6,775 bases of DNA from Acidimicrobiia bacterium (GTDB lineage Bacteria; Actinomycetota; Acidimicrobiia; Spongiisociales; UBA5794): the NCBI GenBank assembly GCA_013695075.1, contig JACDBE010000230.1:1-6775 (forward strand). Direction: 5' to 3'. Within the stretch, counting starts at the first letter, position 1; every line of letters starts with the position of its first letter. Positions 5,952 to 6,775 of this stretch are shown here, piece after piece. Position numbers and translations under genes: made by a program. The notes below the pieces were generated by a model, which worked only from the letters and a program-made list of their open reading frames with translations, made no database searches and was not told the DNA's origin.

Positions 5952-6775
5952 ATGGAACGTTCGGCGCCGCTGGTGCGTCTGTGGCGGTACGCCCGCGGCC
6001 ACCGCGCCCAGGTGGTGCGCGCCACTGCGTGGTCGGTGACGAACAAGGCGTTCGACATCGCCCCGCCGTTCCTCATTGGCTTGGCCGTCGATGTCGTCGT
6101 CAACCGGGAGGGGTCATTCCTGTCCCGCTTCGGCTTCGACGACCCCCGCACCCAGCTGCTGGTGCTGGCGGGGATCACCTTCGTGGTGTGGGCGCTGGAG
6201 TCCCTGTTCGAGTACCTGCACGGGCTGGAGTGGCGCAATTTGGCGCAGACGGTGCAGCACGAGCTGCGCATCGACGCCTACCGCCACGTCCAGGACCTGG
6301 AGATCGCCTACCACGAGCAACAGTCCACCGGGGAGCTGATGGCGGTCCTCAACGACGATGTCAACCAGCTGGAGCGGTTCCTCGACAACGGGGCCAACAC
6401 CATGCTGCAGACGGCGACGGCCACGGTGCTCATCGGGATCACCTTCGTGATCATGATTCCTGGGGTGGCCTGGCTCGCCTTCTTGCCGATCCCATTCATC
6501 GTGTACGGCTCGATACGGTTCCAGCGGCGCATGGAGGCCCGCTACGCCGCGGTGCGGGACCAGGCGGGCGTCCTCAACAGCCAGCTGGCCAACAACCTCG
6601 CCGGGATCATGACCATCAAGTCCTTCAACGCCGAGGAGCGGGAGACGACCCGCATGACGGTGGAGAGCGACCGGTACCGGCAGGCCAACCGAAGGGCGAT
6701 CCGTCTCAGCGCCGCCTTCTCCCCGCTGATACGGGTGGCGGTGCTCACCGGTTTCATATCGACGCTCATCTTCGG
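5952..6775 (+). CDS. Type-1 ABC exporter, N-terminal transmembrane domain (3'-truncated by window edge)
   Basis: From ATG 5952 the frame stays open to the right edge, giving 274 residues with no stop. The sequence is an ABC transporter type-1 transmembrane domain of the MsbA/BmrA/MdlB kind. Membrane helices are predicted near residues 22-50, 68-90, 150-168, 171-188 and 255-274. The long intracellular loop between the second and third holds the characteristic motif YHEQQSTGELMAVLNDDV (120-137), matching the family pattern F-x-x-x-x-T-G-x-L-x-x-x-L-x-x-D. A second typical segment, LANNLAGIMTIKSFNAEER (212-230), matches the conserved G-x-x-x-I-K-x-F/Y-x-x-E element between helices 4 and 5. The ATP-binding domain (Walker A, ABC signature, Walker B) would lie past the edge, so I infer rather than see a fused half-transporter. 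The substrate cannot be told from this domain. It is separated from the PBP by a 98-bp gap with a hairpin, so it is probably a separate transcription unit. Confidence 0.9.
   Translation, partial: MERSAPLVRLWRYARGHRAQVVRATAWSVTNKAFDIAPPFLIGLAVDVVVNREGSFLSRFGFDDPRTQLLVLAGITFVVWALESLFEYLHGLEWRNLAQTVQHELRIDAYRHVQDLEIAYHEQQSTGELMAVLNDDVNQLERFLDNGANTMLQTATATVLIGITFVIMIPGVAWLAFLPIPFIVYGSIRFQRRMEARYAAVRDQAGVLNSQLANNLAGIMTIKSFNAEERETTRMTVESDRYRQANRRAIRLSAAFSPLIRVAVLTGFISTLIF

Noticed and set aside
5774..6271. Minus-strand open frame across the PBP tail, the gap and the ABC exporter start
   Set aside because: Ser/Arg/Thr-rich shadow translation that overlaps two recognisable plus-strand genes; no domain seen.
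1..6775. Search for CRISPR arrays, tRNA/rRNA genes, insertion sequences, toxin-antitoxin or defence genes
   Set aside because: No regularly spaced repeats, tRNA-like folds, transposase motifs or terminal inverted repeats were apparent. Nearly the whole window is accounted for by ordinary metabolic and envelope genes.

Overview
This is a GC-rich window (roughly two thirds G+C, third codon positions strongly G/C) from a high-GC actinobacterium. A class A penicillin-binding protein with C-terminal PASTA domains, an LpdA-type flavoprotein disulfide reductase homologue and a methylmalonyl-CoA mutase large subunit without its own B12 domain all fit that group. A deep-branching lineage such as Acidimicrobiia is my best guess, but that is inference from protein style and not from a marker gene.

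Layout: (1) Bases 1-209, plus strand: the 3' end of a biotin-dependent carboxylase alpha subunit or biotin carboxyl carrier protein. (2) A 37-bp convergent gap with a perfect 7-bp hairpin. (3) Bases 247-3221, minus strand: an apparent two-gene operon. A methylmalonyl-CoA mutase large subunit is transcribed first, and 9 nt after its stop comes an LpdA-like NAD(P)H:quinone/disulfide-family oxidoreductase. The mutase is split into two frames by an apparent one-base deletion in a short C/G homopolymer at 2448-2452. (4) An 88-bp divergent intergenic region. (5) Bases 3310-5853, plus strand: a complete bifunctional class A PBP (transmembrane anchor, GT51 glycosyltransferase, transpeptidase, two PASTA repeats, proline-rich tail). 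(6) A 98-bp gap with a hairpin and a possible leaderless-type promoter. (7) Base 5952 to the right edge, plus strand: the 5' part of a type-1 ABC exporter, with only the transmembrane domain inside the window.

The left half fits propionyl-CoA disposal. A biotin carboxylase would make methylmalonyl-CoA, and the mutase, with a separate B12 subunit not seen here, would isomerise it to succinyl-CoA. The flavoprotein is the co-transcribed redox partner of unknown purpose. The right half is cell envelope: peptidoglycan synthesis plus an exporter. I see no RNA genes, CRISPR arrays, insertion sequences or phage genes, and no convincing new multi-gene system. The items most worth a second look are the mutase frameshift, the active-site composition of the flavoprotein (first redox cysteine lost, His-Glu dyad kept), and the cysteine-rich, double-PASTA PBP.
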